Of a stretch of DNA of 64,000 nucleotides, positions 45,308-54,695 are shown one piece after another. How positions within the stretch are numbered: the stretch's first letter is position 1; each line of letters starts with the position of its first letter. Location of the stretch: assembly GCF_033096445.1 (NCBI RefSeq), contig NZ_AP028155.1, positions 3,787,880 through 3,851,879 of the forward strand. Reading direction: 5' to 3'. The position numbers and the translations under genes were made by a program. Below the pieces are notes generated by a model. That model had not been told where the DNA came from. It saw nothing but the letters and a program-made list of their open reading frames with translations, and searched no databases. This DNA comes from Butyricimonas faecihominis (GTDB lineage Bacteria; Bacteroidota; Bacteroidia; Bacteroidales; Marinifilaceae).

Positions 45308-47056
45308 ATGATGAAAAAAAGCTGGTTGTTGTATTTTATGGGCTTGATAGCTCTTTGCGGGTGTAGTCGTATGATCACGAAAGAATCGGAAGAGAAGGAA
45401 ATTTGTTTTCAAGTGGATATTCTCAAGATGCAAGAAGCCGAGATAGGGTCGAGGGCGGGACTTAATGTAGGGGATAAGGTGGGGTTGTATATCGTGGAAC
45501 AGGAAGGGGAAGAGCTTTGTTTGCCAGCAAACGAGGATTTTTACCTGATGAATAGTGAGGCGGATGGTAGTTTGAGTTTTGCAGACGGAGAGAAACACGT
45601 GTACCCGGACAACCCGATAAATATATATGGATTTTATTGTAAAGGGATGGAGAGCGTCCCAGCGGATCTTTTGGCTGTTCCGGTTTCCATACCCAACGTT
45701 CAGGAGACAGAGGAAGCTTTGTTGTCTTCTGATTTCCTTTACGTGAAATCGGAAGAACGTTATCGGGGGGTGGAAAAAGTTATTACATTGAATTTTTGCC
45801 ATCAGTTTGCTAAAATGAAATTTCATTTCAAAACGGATACCCCGGAGACGGTTGATCTGAATAAAATAACGGACTTTAAAGTTGTAAATGTTATTCAGGA
45901 GGGAAATTTCAATATTGCCACGGGTGAATTGACGTTAGGTAATGCCGTTGACGATATAGAGGCACGGGTGGCAGAAGATTTTGAAGTAATTGTTTTGCCT
46001 CAAAAAATTGAGGGGAATAGGGTTTTGTTTCATTTCTTGCTGGGCGGGGAGGAAAAGTCATACACTGTCCTGAATGAGGGGATGCCATTGGAGAAGGGGA
46101 AATTATATAAGTGTAATATTTTGGTAAATCGGTATCCGGGGGCGGGAGATAAGGATGTGGTGGTTAGCATTCAGGTTGAAGATTGGGACGAGTCGGAGCC
46201 ACCAATTGATGTCGTGATTGAAGATGGGCAGAACGTGGTGGTAACGTTAACGGATGTTTCAAATGGGGTGGTGGTTGATCGAGCGGATTTGTATTTGTCT
46301 TCTGAACATCACGACCGAGAAGTGCGGAATGTTCCCGTGGCGAATAATAAGATGGAATTTGTGTTTCCACGAGAGATTGAAGGTGGAACTTTACGATTAA
46401 ATAAAGCTCACTTCCATACAGTGACGGGAGATGAGTTTGATTATTATTTTAAAGATAAGGAGTTGCTAGGAGATAATTTAGACGAGTTGTCTTTGGTGGC
46501 CCCGAAGGTCGGGGATGCTTGGGGAGATGGGGTGATTTTTGCGGTGGGGAAAGTGACGGGATATGATGAAAATGCATCTTCTTTCGTGACGGATGTAAAA
46601 GGAATTAATGCTTATAGGGGGCGAATGGTGGCAAGTAAATCGTTAGGAAAATTGGCTTGGTGTGAAAAAGGAGCCCAAGGGGCAAATCTATCGGTGGGTG
46701 CAAGTGATGAAAATAATGGTAGAGAGAATATGGTTGCGTTGGAGAATTTTATAGAATTAAATAATGATAAATTGGAGAATTACCCGGCTTTTATAGCTTG
46801 TCGTGGTTTGGGAAATGGATGGTATTTTCCGGCATACAATGAAATAAGATGTGTTGTTGCTAATAAAGATATGTTGAATACCAAAATTAGCGAACAGGAG
46901 GGAGTGGAAATATCGATAGAGGTGTACAGTAGTTCAACAGAAGTGTTGCGTGATAAAAAATATACTGATAATGCTGGTTATAAATATGAAATAGGTGATT
47001 ATAATTCTACGAAGATTAGTACAATCTCGGAAGTCCGAGCCGTTCGTGCCTACTGA
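45308..47056 (+). CDS. Fimbrillin-family (FimA/Mfa-like) lipoprotein
   Basis: 582 residues from the ATG at 45308; a weaker ATG at 45284 is possible. The lipobox is LCGC near residue 19. The first part (about 30-290) shows fimbrillin-like features: an EICFQVDILK strand, YPDNPINIYGFYC, and FCHQFAKMKFHF, as in Bacteroidales fimbrillin-like proteins. The C-terminus (about 410-580) resembles DUF1566-type or FGE-like surface domains (GLGNGWYFPAYNEI). No usher-like partner is adjacent, so it is an orphan and may be a tip or surface adhesin. Confidence 0.65.
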   Translation: MMKKSWLLYFMGLIALCGCSRMITKESEEKEICFQVDILKMQEAEIGSRAGLNVGDKVGLYIVEQEGEELCLPANEDFYLMNSEADGSLSFADGEKHVYPDNPINIYGFYCKGMESVPADLLAVPVSIPNVQETEEALLSSDFLYVKSEERYRGVEKVITLNFCHQFAKMKFHFKTDTPETVDLNKITDFKVVNVIQEGNFNIATGELTLGNAVDDIEARVAEDFEVIVLPQKIEGNRVLFHFLLGGEEKSYTVLNEGMPLEKGKLYKCNILVNRYPGAGDKDVVVSIQVEDWDESEPPIDVVIEDGQNVVVTLTDVSNGVVVDRADLYLSSEHHDREVRNVPVANNKMEFVFPREIEGGTLRLNKAHFHTVTGDEFDYYFKDKELLGDNLDELSLVAPKVGDAWGDGVIFAVGKVTGYDENASSFVTDVKGINAYRGRMVASKSLGKLAWCEKGAQGANLSVGASDENNGRENMVALENFIELNNDKLENYPAFIACRGLGNGWYFPAYNEIRCVVANKDMLNTKISEQEGVEISIEVYSSSTEVLRDKKYTDNAGYKYEIGDYNSTKISTISEVRAVRAY

Positions 47057-47273
47057 TGAAACTTCTCGTGATGGATTGACGTAATGCTTTAAGATGAACT
47101 TGAGTATCAATATGGATACGTCATAATGTTGATGGGGAACGCTTTATCTTCGTGATAAAGGGTATACGGCGGAGAGAAGATTGATGTTTCGTCATCGATT
47201 GCAGGCCTCTCCGTGAATTTAGGCTATACGCGTAAGGATTTGAAAGGAAGAAGCGGAATAAAACCCGCAAACC

Positions 47274-47304
47274 TTTTAAATTAAAGATTATAACTTTATA
47301 TTTG
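47274..47304 (+). promoter_or_regulatory. Promoter of fbp
   Basis: TTTT (47274-47277), 19 bp, TATATTTG (47297-47304), 23 bp before the start of fbp. Upstream, 47057-47273 holds a small CTTTATC/GATAAAG hairpin (47142-47160) and a 41-codon open stretch I do not trust. Confidence 0.65.
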
Positions 47305-47327
47305 CAAAAAAATTAAAACACATAACC

Positions 47328-48347
47328 ATGATAATGCATAAAGTTACAACTTTAAATCAATTTATTATTGAACGGCAAGCCGAGATTCCCGGGGCTACCG
47401 GAGAATTTTCACGACTTTTGCACCACATAGGTATCGCTGCCAAAAAGGTTCACCGGGAGGTTAATAAGGCTGGTTTGGTAGATATACTTGGAAAGGTGGG
47501 TTCAATCAATGTGCAAGGAGAGGACCAACAGAAGTTGGATGTCTATGCCGACAAAACTTTTATGGATGAGTTGAGGGCGAGTGGCGAGTGTTGTGGGGTG
47601 GCTACTGAAGAAAATCAGGACATCGTGGTTTTCGAGGAAGGATTAAGTAAGGACGGGAAGTACATCATTTGTATGGACCCGCTGGATGGATCGTCAAATA
47701 TTGACGTGAATGTTTCCGTGGGTACGATCTTCTCTATTTATAAACGTATTTCTCCTATCGGGGAACCGCTCGTGATGGACGATTTCTTCCAGCCCGGAAC
47801 GGAACAGGTGGCTGCCGGTTATGTGATTTACGGGTCATCAACCATGTTGGTGTATACTTCCGGTAACGGGGTGAATGGTTTCACGCTGGATACTTCTATC
47901 GGGGAGTTCTGTTTGTCTCACCCGAATATGCAAACACCGGAAAGCGGAAAGATATATTCAATCAACGAGGGTAATTACGTGAATTTCCCCGTGGGTGTGA
48001 AAAAATTTATCAAGTATTGTCAGGAGAAAGATGAGGCAACGAACCGGCCGTACACGTCCCGTTATATCGGGTCTTTGGTAGCCGATTTCCACCGGAATAT
48101 GTTGAAAGGTGGGGTGTTCTTATATCCGCAGACAAGTTCTCACCCGACAGGAAAGTTGAGATTGTTGTACGAGTGTAACCCGATGGCGTTTATCGCCGAA
48201 CAATCCGGAGGGTTGGCCACGGACGGGGAGCAACGAATCTTGGAGATAAAGCCGGAGGCTCTCCATCAACGGGTGCCGTTGTACACGGGCTCGAAGAAGA
48301 TGGTACAGAAAGTACAGGAGTTTCTGACATTCTTCAATAATATCTAG
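47328..48347 (+). CDS. fbp: Fructose-1,6-bisphosphatase, class I
   Basis: 339 residues. It removes phosphate from fructose-1,6-bisphosphate in gluconeogenesis. The metal-site motif [13 protein letters not shown] and the sugar-binding [17 protein letters not shown] are diagnostic of class I. ATG-ATA-ATG offers two starts; I take the first. It is followed after 82 bp, including a strong hairpin, by an acyl-CoA synthetase gene. Confidence 0.96.
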   Translation: MIMHKVTTLNQFIIERQAEIPGATGEFSRLLHHIGIAAKKVHREVNKAGLVDILGKVGSINVQGEDQQKLDVYADKTFMDELRASGECCGVATEENQDIVVFEEGLSKDGKYIICMDPLDGSSNIDVNVSVGTIFSIYKRISPIGEPLVMDDFFQPGTEQVAAGYVIYGSSTMLVYTSGNGVNGFTLDTSIGEFCLSHPNMQTPESGKIYSINEGNYVNFPVGVKKFIKYCQEKDEATNRPYTSRYIGSLVADFHRNMLKGGVFLYPQTSSHPTGKLRLLYECNPMAFIAEQSGGLATDGEQRILEIKPEALHQRVPLYTGSKKMVQKVQEFLTFFNNI

Positions 48348-48358
48348 GAATAAAAAAC

Positions 48359-48396
48359 TTCAAATGGATGATTGTAACAGCGATCATCCATTTGAA
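48359..48396 (+). other. Perfect hairpin between fbp and the acyl-CoA synthetase gene
   Basis: A 14-bp perfect stem (48359-48372 with 48383-48396) and a 10-nt loop. No T run follows. It covers an upstream ATG at 48364 and so argues for the later start at 48430. It could be a leaky terminator or an RNA-stability element setting the fbp to synthetase ratio. Confidence 0.65.
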
Positions 48397-48429
48397 ATTA
48401 AAGAGGAAGTTAAAAATAAATCGAAATAT

Positions 48430-50487
48430 ATGATAGCAAAACAATTAATTGAGCCAAAGAGCATTGTGGTTGTGGGTGGTTCTGACGACATTCATAAACC
48501 CGGGGGTACCGTGTTGCGGAATTTGCAAGACGGGAACTTCAAAGGTTCGCTTTACGTGGTGAACCCGAAGATGGATGAAGTGCAGGGAATTAAAGCGTAT
48601 CGTGACGTGAAGGATCTTCCGGAGGTGGATTGCGCTATTTTAGCGATTGCCGCTAAATTCTGCCCGTCAACCGTGGAAGTGCTTGCTAAACAGAAGAACA
48701 CGAAAGCATTTATTATCCTTTCTGCCGGGTTCCACGAAGAGAACGAGGAGGGAGCCAAGTTGGAGCGCCAGATTGTGGAGACGATTAATTCGGTAGGTGG
48801 ATCATTGATCGGACCGAACTGTATCGGTGTCTTGACAAACCATTACAGTGGGGTGTTCACGAGTCCGATCCCGGAACTGAACCCGCAAGGGGTGGATTTG
48901 ATTTCCGGTTCTGGTGCAACGGCATTGTTTATAATGGACTCCGGGATGCAAAAAGGAATTAAATTCAATAGCATGTATTCCGTGGGTAATTCAGCTCAAT
49001 TAGGTGTAGAGGAGATTTTGGAATACATGGACGAGTCGTTTGATCCGAAGACGAGTTCTCGTGTAAAATTATTATACGTGGAGAGCATCGAAAAGCCGGA
49101 GAAGCTGTTGAAGCACGCGTCTTCTTTGATTCGCAAGGGATGCCGGATCGCTGCCGTTAAGTCAGGAGGTTCTGCTGCCGGAAGTCGTGCCGCTTCTTCT
49201 CACACGGGAGCTTTAGCCAGTTCGGATGTTGCCGTGGAGGCTTTGTTCCGCAAGGCTGGTATCGTGCGTTGTAACGGGCGTGACGAGTTGATGACGGTTG
49301 CAGGAATTTTCATGCACCCGGAGATGAAAGGTCGTAACATGGCTGTCGTGACTCATGCCGGTGGACCTGCCGTTATGTTGACGGATGCTCTTTCTAACGG
49401 TGGAATGGATGTTCCGCATATTGAAGGCGAGAAAGCGCAGGAGTTATTGACGAAATTGTTTGCCGGGTCGTCCGTGGGTAACCCGATCGACTTCTTGGCA
49501 ACGGGTACGGCTGAACAATTAGGATATATTTTGGATGCTTGTGATCAGGATTTTGACAATATTGACGGGATGGCGGTTATTTTCGGTAGCCCCGGTTTGT
49601 TCCCCGTGTTCGACGTGTACAGGGTACTTGACGAGAAGATGAAGACGAGCAAGAAACCGATTTTCCCGATATTCCCTTCTTCCAAGATCGTGAAGGACGA
49701 GATCGCGGAGTTCGTGTCTAAAGGTCGTGTTTATTTCCCGGATGAGGTGTTGTTTGGAAATGCCTTGTGTAAGATTTACAAGACTCCAGCCCCGCAACCA
49801 GAACATTTTGAAATGCCCGATATGGACGTGAAGAAGATCCGTGAGGTGGTGAATAACGCGCAAAACGGTTATTTGTCTCCGGACGAGATTCATACTTTGT
49901 TGGATGCTGCCGGGGTAGCGAGAGCTAAAGAGGGAGTTTCTGATAACGAGGAGGAGATTGTTAAGATGGCAAAAGAGATCGGGTTCCCGCTGGTGATGAA
50001 AGTTGTTGGACCGATCCACAAATCGGATGTTGGTGGAGTCGTGTTGAACGTGAGCGACGAGGAGACTGTTCGTCGTGAGTTCAAGCGGATGATGCAGATC
50101 AAGGATACGTACGCGATCATGCTGGCTCAACAGTTGAGCGGAACGCAAGTGTTTATCGGTGCTAAACGAGATGATAAGTTCGGTCACATGGTACTTTGCG
50201 GGTTGGGAGGTATCTTTATCGAGGTGTTGAAAGACGTGAAGGCCGGATTGGCCCCGATGTCTAAAGACGAGGCTCATGGCATGATTAAAGAGTTGAAATC
50301 TTACAAGATTATACAAGGTGTTCGCGGACAGGAACCCGTGAACGAGGATAAGTTTGCCGAGGCCGTGATGAGAATCTCTGCTTTGGTGAAGGTTGCCCCG
50401 GAAATCTTCGAGATGGACTTGAACCCGTTGTTGGGAAATAAAGATAACGTGGTGGCTGTAGATGCTCGTATCCGTATCGAGAAATAG
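48430..50487 (+). CDS. ADP-forming acetate/acyl-CoA ligase, fused alpha-beta
   Basis: 685 residues from the ATG at 48430. CoA-binding domain first (SIVVVGGSDDIHKPGGTVL), then succinyl-CoA-ligase-like regions with the phospho-His motif SSHTGALASSD, and a C-terminal ATP-grasp domain (from about residue 455; VMKVVGPIHKSDVGGVVL, EMDLNPLL). Such enzymes turn acetyl-CoA or another acyl-CoA plus ADP and phosphate into acid and ATP, so they conserve energy in fermentation. Succinate, propionate or branched-chain acids are also possible substrates. Confidence 0.9.
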   Translation: MIAKQLIEPKSIVVVGGSDDIHKPGGTVLRNLQDGNFKGSLYVVNPKMDEVQGIKAYRDVKDLPEVDCAILAIAAKFCPSTVEVLAKQKNTKAFIILSAGFHEENEEGAKLERQIVETINSVGGSLIGPNCIGVLTNHYSGVFTSPIPELNPQGVDLISGSGATALFIMDSGMQKGIKFNSMYSVGNSAQLGVEEILEYMDESFDPKTSSRVKLLYVESIEKPEKLLKHASSLIRKGCRIAAVKSGGSAAGSRAASSHTGALASSDVAVEALFRKAGIVRCNGRDELMTVAGIFMHPEMKGRNMAVVTHAGGPAVMLTDALSNGGMDVPHIEGEKAQELLTKLFAGSSVGNPIDFLATGTAEQLGYILDACDQDFDNIDGMAVIFGSPGLFPVFDVYRVLDEKMKTSKKPIFPIFPSSKIVKDEIAEFVSKGRVYFPDEVLFGNALCKIYKTPAPQPEHFEMPDMDVKKIREVVNNAQNGYLSPDEIHTLLDAAGVARAKEGVSDNEEEIVKMAKEIGFPLVMKVVGPIHKSDVGGVVLNVSDEETVRREFKRMMQIKDTYAIMLAQQLSGTQVFIGAKRDDKFGHMVLCGLGGIFIEVLKDVKAGLAPMSKDEAHGMIKELKSYKIIQGVRGQEPVNEDKFAEAVMRISALVKVAPEIFEMDLNPLLGNKDNVVAVDARIRIEK

Positions 50488-50496
50488 GAATTTCTC

Positions 50497-50724
50497 ATGC
50501 GAGCTTGGAAAAATTATAGCAAGGAAGAGAGAAAAATGATCATTATAATAGGAGTATTGCTGCTGGCAATACTCCTAAGTTTTGGTCGTATCAGTAGCGG
50601 TTGGAAAAAAGGATTTGATTTCTTCTATTCCTCTCCCAAGGAGGAAGTGAATAAGGACGCCCGGTTGAACCAAGGTCCGGAGGACGGGAACACGGATGCG
50701 TCAAGCGAGAGTACAGAAAAATAA
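50497..50724 (+). CDS. Small membrane protein
   Basis: 75 residues: a basic start (RAWKNYSKEERK), one membrane helix at about 14-28 (MIIIIGVLLLAILLSF), and a polar, acidic tail outside or inside the membrane. I do not recognise it. It starts 9 bp after the acyl-CoA synthetase stop, so it is cotranscribed with it, which suggests an envelope-linked accessory role. Its stop overlaps an ATG (TAATG) of the next frame. Confidence 0.65.
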   Translation: MRAWKNYSKEERKMIIIIGVLLLAILLSFGRISSGWKKGFDFFYSSPKEEVNKDARLNQGPEDGNTDASSESTEK

Positions 50725-50735
50725 TGTTTAAGATG

Positions 50736-50761
50736 CCCCGGAAGGGCGTGGTTTTCCGGGG
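50736..50761 (+). other. GC-rich hairpin before the membrane-protein start
   Basis: An 8-bp perfect stem (CCCCGGAA / TTCCGGGG) with a 10-nt loop, without T run, lies between the small membrane-protein gene and the start at 50781. It again makes the first ATG at 50724 doubtful. Confidence 0.55.
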
Positions 50762-50780
50762 AACGGGTAAAGTATGTGTG

Positions 50781-51467
50781 ATGAAAAAAAGTGATTTTAT
50801 TGTTATCGGGTGTGTTATTGTATGCCTGTTGCCTTTCTTCGTGTCTGATGCCGTGTATTCTTTTTATAAAACATTTAATGCCGAGCATGGTATGATTATG
50901 AGCTTTTTGAAGTTCGCAATCTTGTCAACACTAGGGGAATGTATCGGGTTGAGGATCAGTGCCGGGGTGTATAATCGGAAAGGTTTCGGGATCTGGCCCC
51001 GTGCTATCGTGTGGGGTGTGCTGGGAATGGGTATCAGTATGGCAATGACGATTTTCTCAAGCGGGGTTCCGGTCTTTTTGAAGACGATGGGTATGGAAAA
51101 TGCTGTTACGGTGATGGGGGAGAGTTTATCGTGGGATAAGGTGTTCGTGGCCTTCTGTATTTCCGTGGCACAGAACACGATTTTCGCTCCTGTTTTTATG
51201 ACGTTGCATAAGATCACGGATACGCATATACTGAGTCATGGTGGGACGTTATCCGGTTTCTTTACCCCGATCAAGATGGGGGAGATCATGGCAAATTTGA
51301 ATTGGCGGGTACAGTGGAATTTCGTTTTCAAGAAGACGATTCCTTTTTTCTGGTTCCCGGCTCACACGATCACCTTCTTGTTGCCGGGTGATATGCGGGT
51401 TTTGTTTGCAGCCCTGCTGGGGGTTGTCCTAGGAGTTTTGTTAGCAATTGCCACGCATAAAAAATAG
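50781..51467 (+). CDS. Multi-pass membrane protein with Mpv17-like C-terminus
   Basis: 228 residues from the ATG at 50781 (an ATG at 50724 in the same frame would add 19 residues). Four or five hydrophobic helices. The end WRVQWNFVFKKTIPFFWFPAHT followed by DMRVLFAALLGVVLGVLLA resembles the W-x-W-P...R-V-L-F pattern of the Mpv17/PMP22 family, so distant relatedness is possible. I cannot assign a function. It follows the small membrane protein and the acyl-CoA synthetase in one operon. Confidence 0.65.
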   Translation: MKKSDFIVIGCVIVCLLPFFVSDAVYSFYKTFNAEHGMIMSFLKFAILSTLGECIGLRISAGVYNRKGFGIWPRAIVWGVLGMGISMAMTIFSSGVPVFLKTMGMENAVTVMGESLSWDKVFVAFCISVAQNTIFAPVFMTLHKITDTHILSHGGTLSGFFTPIKMGEIMANLNWRVQWNFVFKKTIPFFWFPAHTITFLLPGDMRVLFAALLGVVLGVLLAIATHKK

Positions 51468-51475
51468 ACGTCTAT
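51464..51475. repeat. 12-bp palindrome at a gene end
   Basis: ATAGACGTCTAT is a perfect palindrome that contains the TAG stop of the upstream gene. It may be chance or a short hairpin; a second AT-rich dyad follows at 51497-51541. Confidence 0.35.
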
Positions 51476-51496
51476 AACTTTTCGTCTTTCTTACCG

Positions 51497-51541
51497 TATA
51501 GTTTATAGTTGATAATAATGGTTTAATCACTATAAACTATA
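51497..51541 (+). other. AT-rich dyad before the flavodoxin gene
   Basis: TATAGTTTATAG (51497-51508) and CTATAAACTATA (51530-51541) form a 12-bp stem with a 21-nt loop, followed by TTTTT and the start codon at 51547. It could be a terminator for the upstream operon or an operator for the flavodoxin gene. Confidence 0.45.
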
Positions 51542-51546
51542 TTTTT

Positions 51547-52197
51547 ATGGATAAAAATAAGATTGAACAAAAGAAACCGGGTTCGAATCAAAAGGGCGTG
51601 GAGGAGGATAGTCCTTTACGTTTGACGGCCGATCTGGAAGGGAACTATCTGCTGGATGAGCGGACGAGCGAGATGAAGTGGTTGGGGATTTTTTATTCTC
51701 CCGCCGGGGGAAGTGTTCACCGGGTTGCTAAGATGCTGAAGAAGAAGATTGGAGCGGATAAGGTGGATATGTTTTGCGTGAATGATGTTCAAGCGGATCG
51801 GTTGCTGGACTACAAGAATTTGATACTGGTATGTTCTTCTCTAGGACGTAGCACTTGGGAGAGGGAACAGCGGGATCGTTGGGCCAAGTTCTTCCCGAGT
51901 ATGCGTAAGATTTCCTTGAAAGATCGTTTAGTGGCTCTTGTCGGTTTGGGTGATCACGTGACCTACCCGAAGAATTTCGTGGATGGTATGGGGTACATGG
52001 CGGAATTGGTGACTGGACTTGGCGGAACTCTCGTGGGAAAGACTTCGACGGACGGGTACGTGTACGAGGATTCCACTGCCGTGATCGATGATCTGTTTGT
52101 GGGGCTACCTTTGGATGAAGATTTTGAATCGGAAAAAACGGATGCTCGAATAAGCAAATGGTTGGATATGGTGTTACCGGAATTCGAAAGGATTTGA
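51547..52197 (+). CDS. Flavodoxin domain protein
   Basis: 216 residues. A polar N-terminal extension of about 40 residues precedes a flavodoxin fold: WLGIFYSPAGGSVHRVAKML (FMN phosphate loop, altered from T-x-T-G-x-T), LILVCSSLGRSTWE, and VALVGLGDHVTYPKNF (FMN isoalloxazine loop, as in FldA). It should be an electron carrier. The tail SKWLDMVLPEF is family-like. Adjacent genes give no clear redox partner. Confidence 0.8.
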   Translation: MDKNKIEQKKPGSNQKGVEEDSPLRLTADLEGNYLLDERTSEMKWLGIFYSPAGGSVHRVAKMLKKKIGADKVDMFCVNDVQADRLLDYKNLILVCSSLGRSTWEREQRDRWAKFFPSMRKISLKDRLVALVGLGDHVTYPKNFVDGMGYMAELVTGLGGTLVGKTSTDGYVYEDSTAVIDDLFVGLPLDEDFESEKTDARISKWLDMVLPEFERI

Positions 52198-52398
52198 TCG
52201 TTTGTGGCGACTGTTAGGTCTGTATTGGAATTTGGGAAATAAGGATGTGATAAAAGTTTTTTGTTACATCCTTATTTTATTTTTAAGGTATAGGCGGTAA
52301 TTTGTTGAAAAAAGAGTTACTTTTGAGGCAAGCGGTTTCATGGTTTATTGGTCTTTACCGTGTAATCGTGCTTATGTAGAACGCAAAATGTATTAAAC

Positions 52399-54690
52399 AT
52401 GATGAGAAGTATTGTATGTATACTACTCTTCTTGATGGGGAGTAGTGTATTCGCACAAAAGGCGGATTTTAAAGCTTGTGCCAAATTTTCCGAGAGAAAT
52501 CTTTCTGATTATGTCCACAGTTTATCGGTTTATCCTTCGTGGATCGGGAATTCTGATTTTTTCTGGTATTATTACACGACGTGTGACGGAACGGTGTATT
52601 ATTTGGTGGATGCCAAGAAGGGGAAAAAGCAAAAATTATTTTCGACGGAACGGCTTGCCGCAAGATTAGCGGAATTGACAGGTAAAACTGAAGATGTTCG
52701 GGATTTTAAATTGGGAGGGTTCCGTTTTGAAGGGGATAATCCTTATCGACTGATGTTTTCCAAGTATGGGAAAGATTTTGAATACGATGTGAAACGTGAT
52801 GTCTTGAAAGAATATTCACGGGAAAGAAAAGAGAATAGTTTTAGCCGGGTTCCTTACTGGCAACGCTGGTCGCCGGATAGTAATTATATGGTGTATGCTT
52901 ACAAGCATAACGTGTATATACAGGAAAAAGGAGACACAACTTCTTACCAGTTAACAACGGATGGAGAACGTTATTATTCATATTCTTTTCAGCGGGATAA
53001 GGATACGGACAAGAAGGAAGGGGCATCAATTACTTGGTCGGGGGATTCCAAGGTGTTCTATTGTCTGCGGCAGGATCGTCGGAACGTGGGGGAGGGGTAT
53101 TTGATTGATCATCTGGCAGAGCCCCGTCCGACGTTGAAAACTTATAAATTTCCGATGCCGGGGGAAAAGTATGTTTACACGTATGATTTACATTTGTTTG
53201 ATGCAGAGAAGAGATCGCATCAGGTGGTTGATATTGCGAAATATCCGGATCAGGAGGTGAAAGTGATGCTTTTTGATTTTAATAAGTACCCGGAATATAT
53301 TTATTTTACCCGTAAGAGCCGGACGTGTGACGAGATGGATCTTTGCCGGGTAGATACCCGTACGGGAGAGGTTTTTGAAATTATTCACGAACGTTGTGAA
53401 CCGCATTTTACAGAGCAATTGTTTGAATGTCGAATTCTGAATGGAGGGGAGGATATTCTTTGGTGGTCGGAACGTTCCGGTTGGGGACAATATTATCTTT
53501 ATAACAAGGACGGACAGTTAAAGAATCGGGTGACAACAGGGGATTTCGTGGCAGGGAGAATTACGGAGATGGACACGTTGGGACGTAGTTTCGTGTTTGA
53601 GGGGTATGGTCGGGAGAAGGGAATAAATCCGGAGTATCGTCTTTTCTATAAAGTGAATTTTGATGGTTCCGATTTGACGTTGTTGACTCCCGGAGACGGG
53701 TTTCATTCGATTGATCTGGCCAAGAACGGAAAATATTTGATTGATAATTATTCCCGGGCGGATCAGGAGCCGATTGCCGAATTAAGAGACACGAAGGGAA
53801 GGAAAATTATGGAATTGGAACGTCCTGATTTGCGCTTGTTGTACGAGATGGGATGGAGGAAACCGGAGCGGGTAAAGGTGAAAGCGGCTGATGGGATTAC
53901 AGATCTTTATGGTGTGATGTACCAGCCGTTTGATATGGATTCGACACGGAAGTACCCGATTATCATAAACGTGTACCCGGGACCGCAAGAGAATTTTGTT
54001 CCACAGTCTTTCACGTTGGATGATAATGGAAACGAGTCTTTGGCTCAGTTGGGTTTTATCGTGATTAATGTCGGTTTTCGGGGGAGTTGTTTTACCCGGG
54101 GACGGAATTACCATTGTTTCGGGTATGGAAATTTGAGGGACTACGCTTTGGCGGATTGTAAGTTCGTGATCGAACAGTTGGCTAACCGATATTCTTTTAT
54201 TGATTTGGACCGGGTGGGTATTTACGGACATTCCGGAGGTGGTTTTATGGCTGCAGCCTCTATTCTGACGTATCCGGATTTCTATAAAGTTGCGGTTGCT
54301 GCATCCGGTAATCATGATAATAATATATATACGAAATGGTGGGGTGAAACTTATCATGGCGTGAAAATGCATGAGAAGAAAGTGGGGAAACAGGATAGCG
54401 TGATGTATTCGTTTGAATCCAAAATTCCTACGACGATCGAATTGGCTAAAAACTTGAAAGGAAAGTTACTGTTAATAACGGGGGATATGGATATTAACGT
54501 GCATATGGCTCATACGATTCGTTTGGCCAATGCTCTGATGCAAGCGAATAAACGCTTTGATTTGATGCTTATTCCCGGGGCGGACCACGGCTTGGGTTCT
54601 CCTTATTATGTGAATCTTATCCGGTATTATTTTATTGAAAATCTTTTGGGTCAGAGACTAGATAATGTCGATATGAGTAGCATTGATTGA
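52399..54690 (+). CDS. S9 family (DPP-IV-like) peptidase
   Basis: 763 residues with a signal peptide (ending VFAQ). A DPP-IV N-terminal beta-propeller (about 40-490) precedes the alpha/beta hydrolase domain. The triad is Ser612 in GHSGGG, Asp698 in GDMDINV and His730 in GADHGLG. Members cut dipeptides after Pro or Ala from peptides in the periplasm. A -7-like TACTTTTG lies at 52318-52325. The gene ends next to the left arm of a long inverted repeat and the ECF sigma locus. Confidence 0.92.
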   Translation: MMRSIVCILLFLMGSSVFAQKADFKACAKFSERNLSDYVHSLSVYPSWIGNSDFFWYYYTTCDGTVYYLVDAKKGKKQKLFSTERLAARLAELTGKTEDVRDFKLGGFRFEGDNPYRLMFSKYGKDFEYDVKRDVLKEYSRERKENSFSRVPYWQRWSPDSNYMVYAYKHNVYIQEKGDTTSYQLTTDGERYYSYSFQRDKDTDKKEGASITWSGDSKVFYCLRQDRRNVGEGYLIDHLAEPRPTLKTYKFPMPGEKYVYTYDLHLFDAEKRSHQVVDIAKYPDQEVKVMLFDFNKYPEYIYFTRKSRTCDEMDLCRVDTRTGEVFEIIHERCEPHFTEQLFECRILNGGEDILWWSERSGWGQYYLYNKDGQLKNRVTTGDFVAGRITEMDTLGRSFVFEGYGREKGINPEYRLFYKVNFDGSDLTLLTPGDGFHSIDLAKNGKYLIDNYSRADQEPIAELRDTKGRKIMELERPDLRLLYEMGWRKPERVKVKAADGITDLYGVMYQPFDMDSTRKYPIIINVYPGPQENFVPQSFTLDDNGNESLAQLGFIVINVGFRGSCFTRGRNYHCFGYGNLRDYALADCKFVIEQLANRYSFIDLDRVGIYGHSGGGFMAAASILTYPDFYKVAVAASGNHDNNIYTKWWGETYHGVKMHEKKVGKQDSVMYSFESKIPTTIELAKNLKGKLLLITGDMDINVHMAHTIRLANALMQANKRFDLMLIPGADHGLGSPYYVNLIRYYFIENLLGQRLDNVDMSSID

Positions 54691-54695
54691 TAATG

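Noticed and set aside
47142-47160. CTTTATC/GATAAAG hairpin as terminator of the fimbrillin-like gene
   Set aside because: Only 7 bp, AT-rich and no T run follows.
48364-48429. Upstream ATG of the acyl-CoA ligase
   Set aside because: It lies inside a 14-bp hairpin and adds residues not typical of the CoA-binding domain start.
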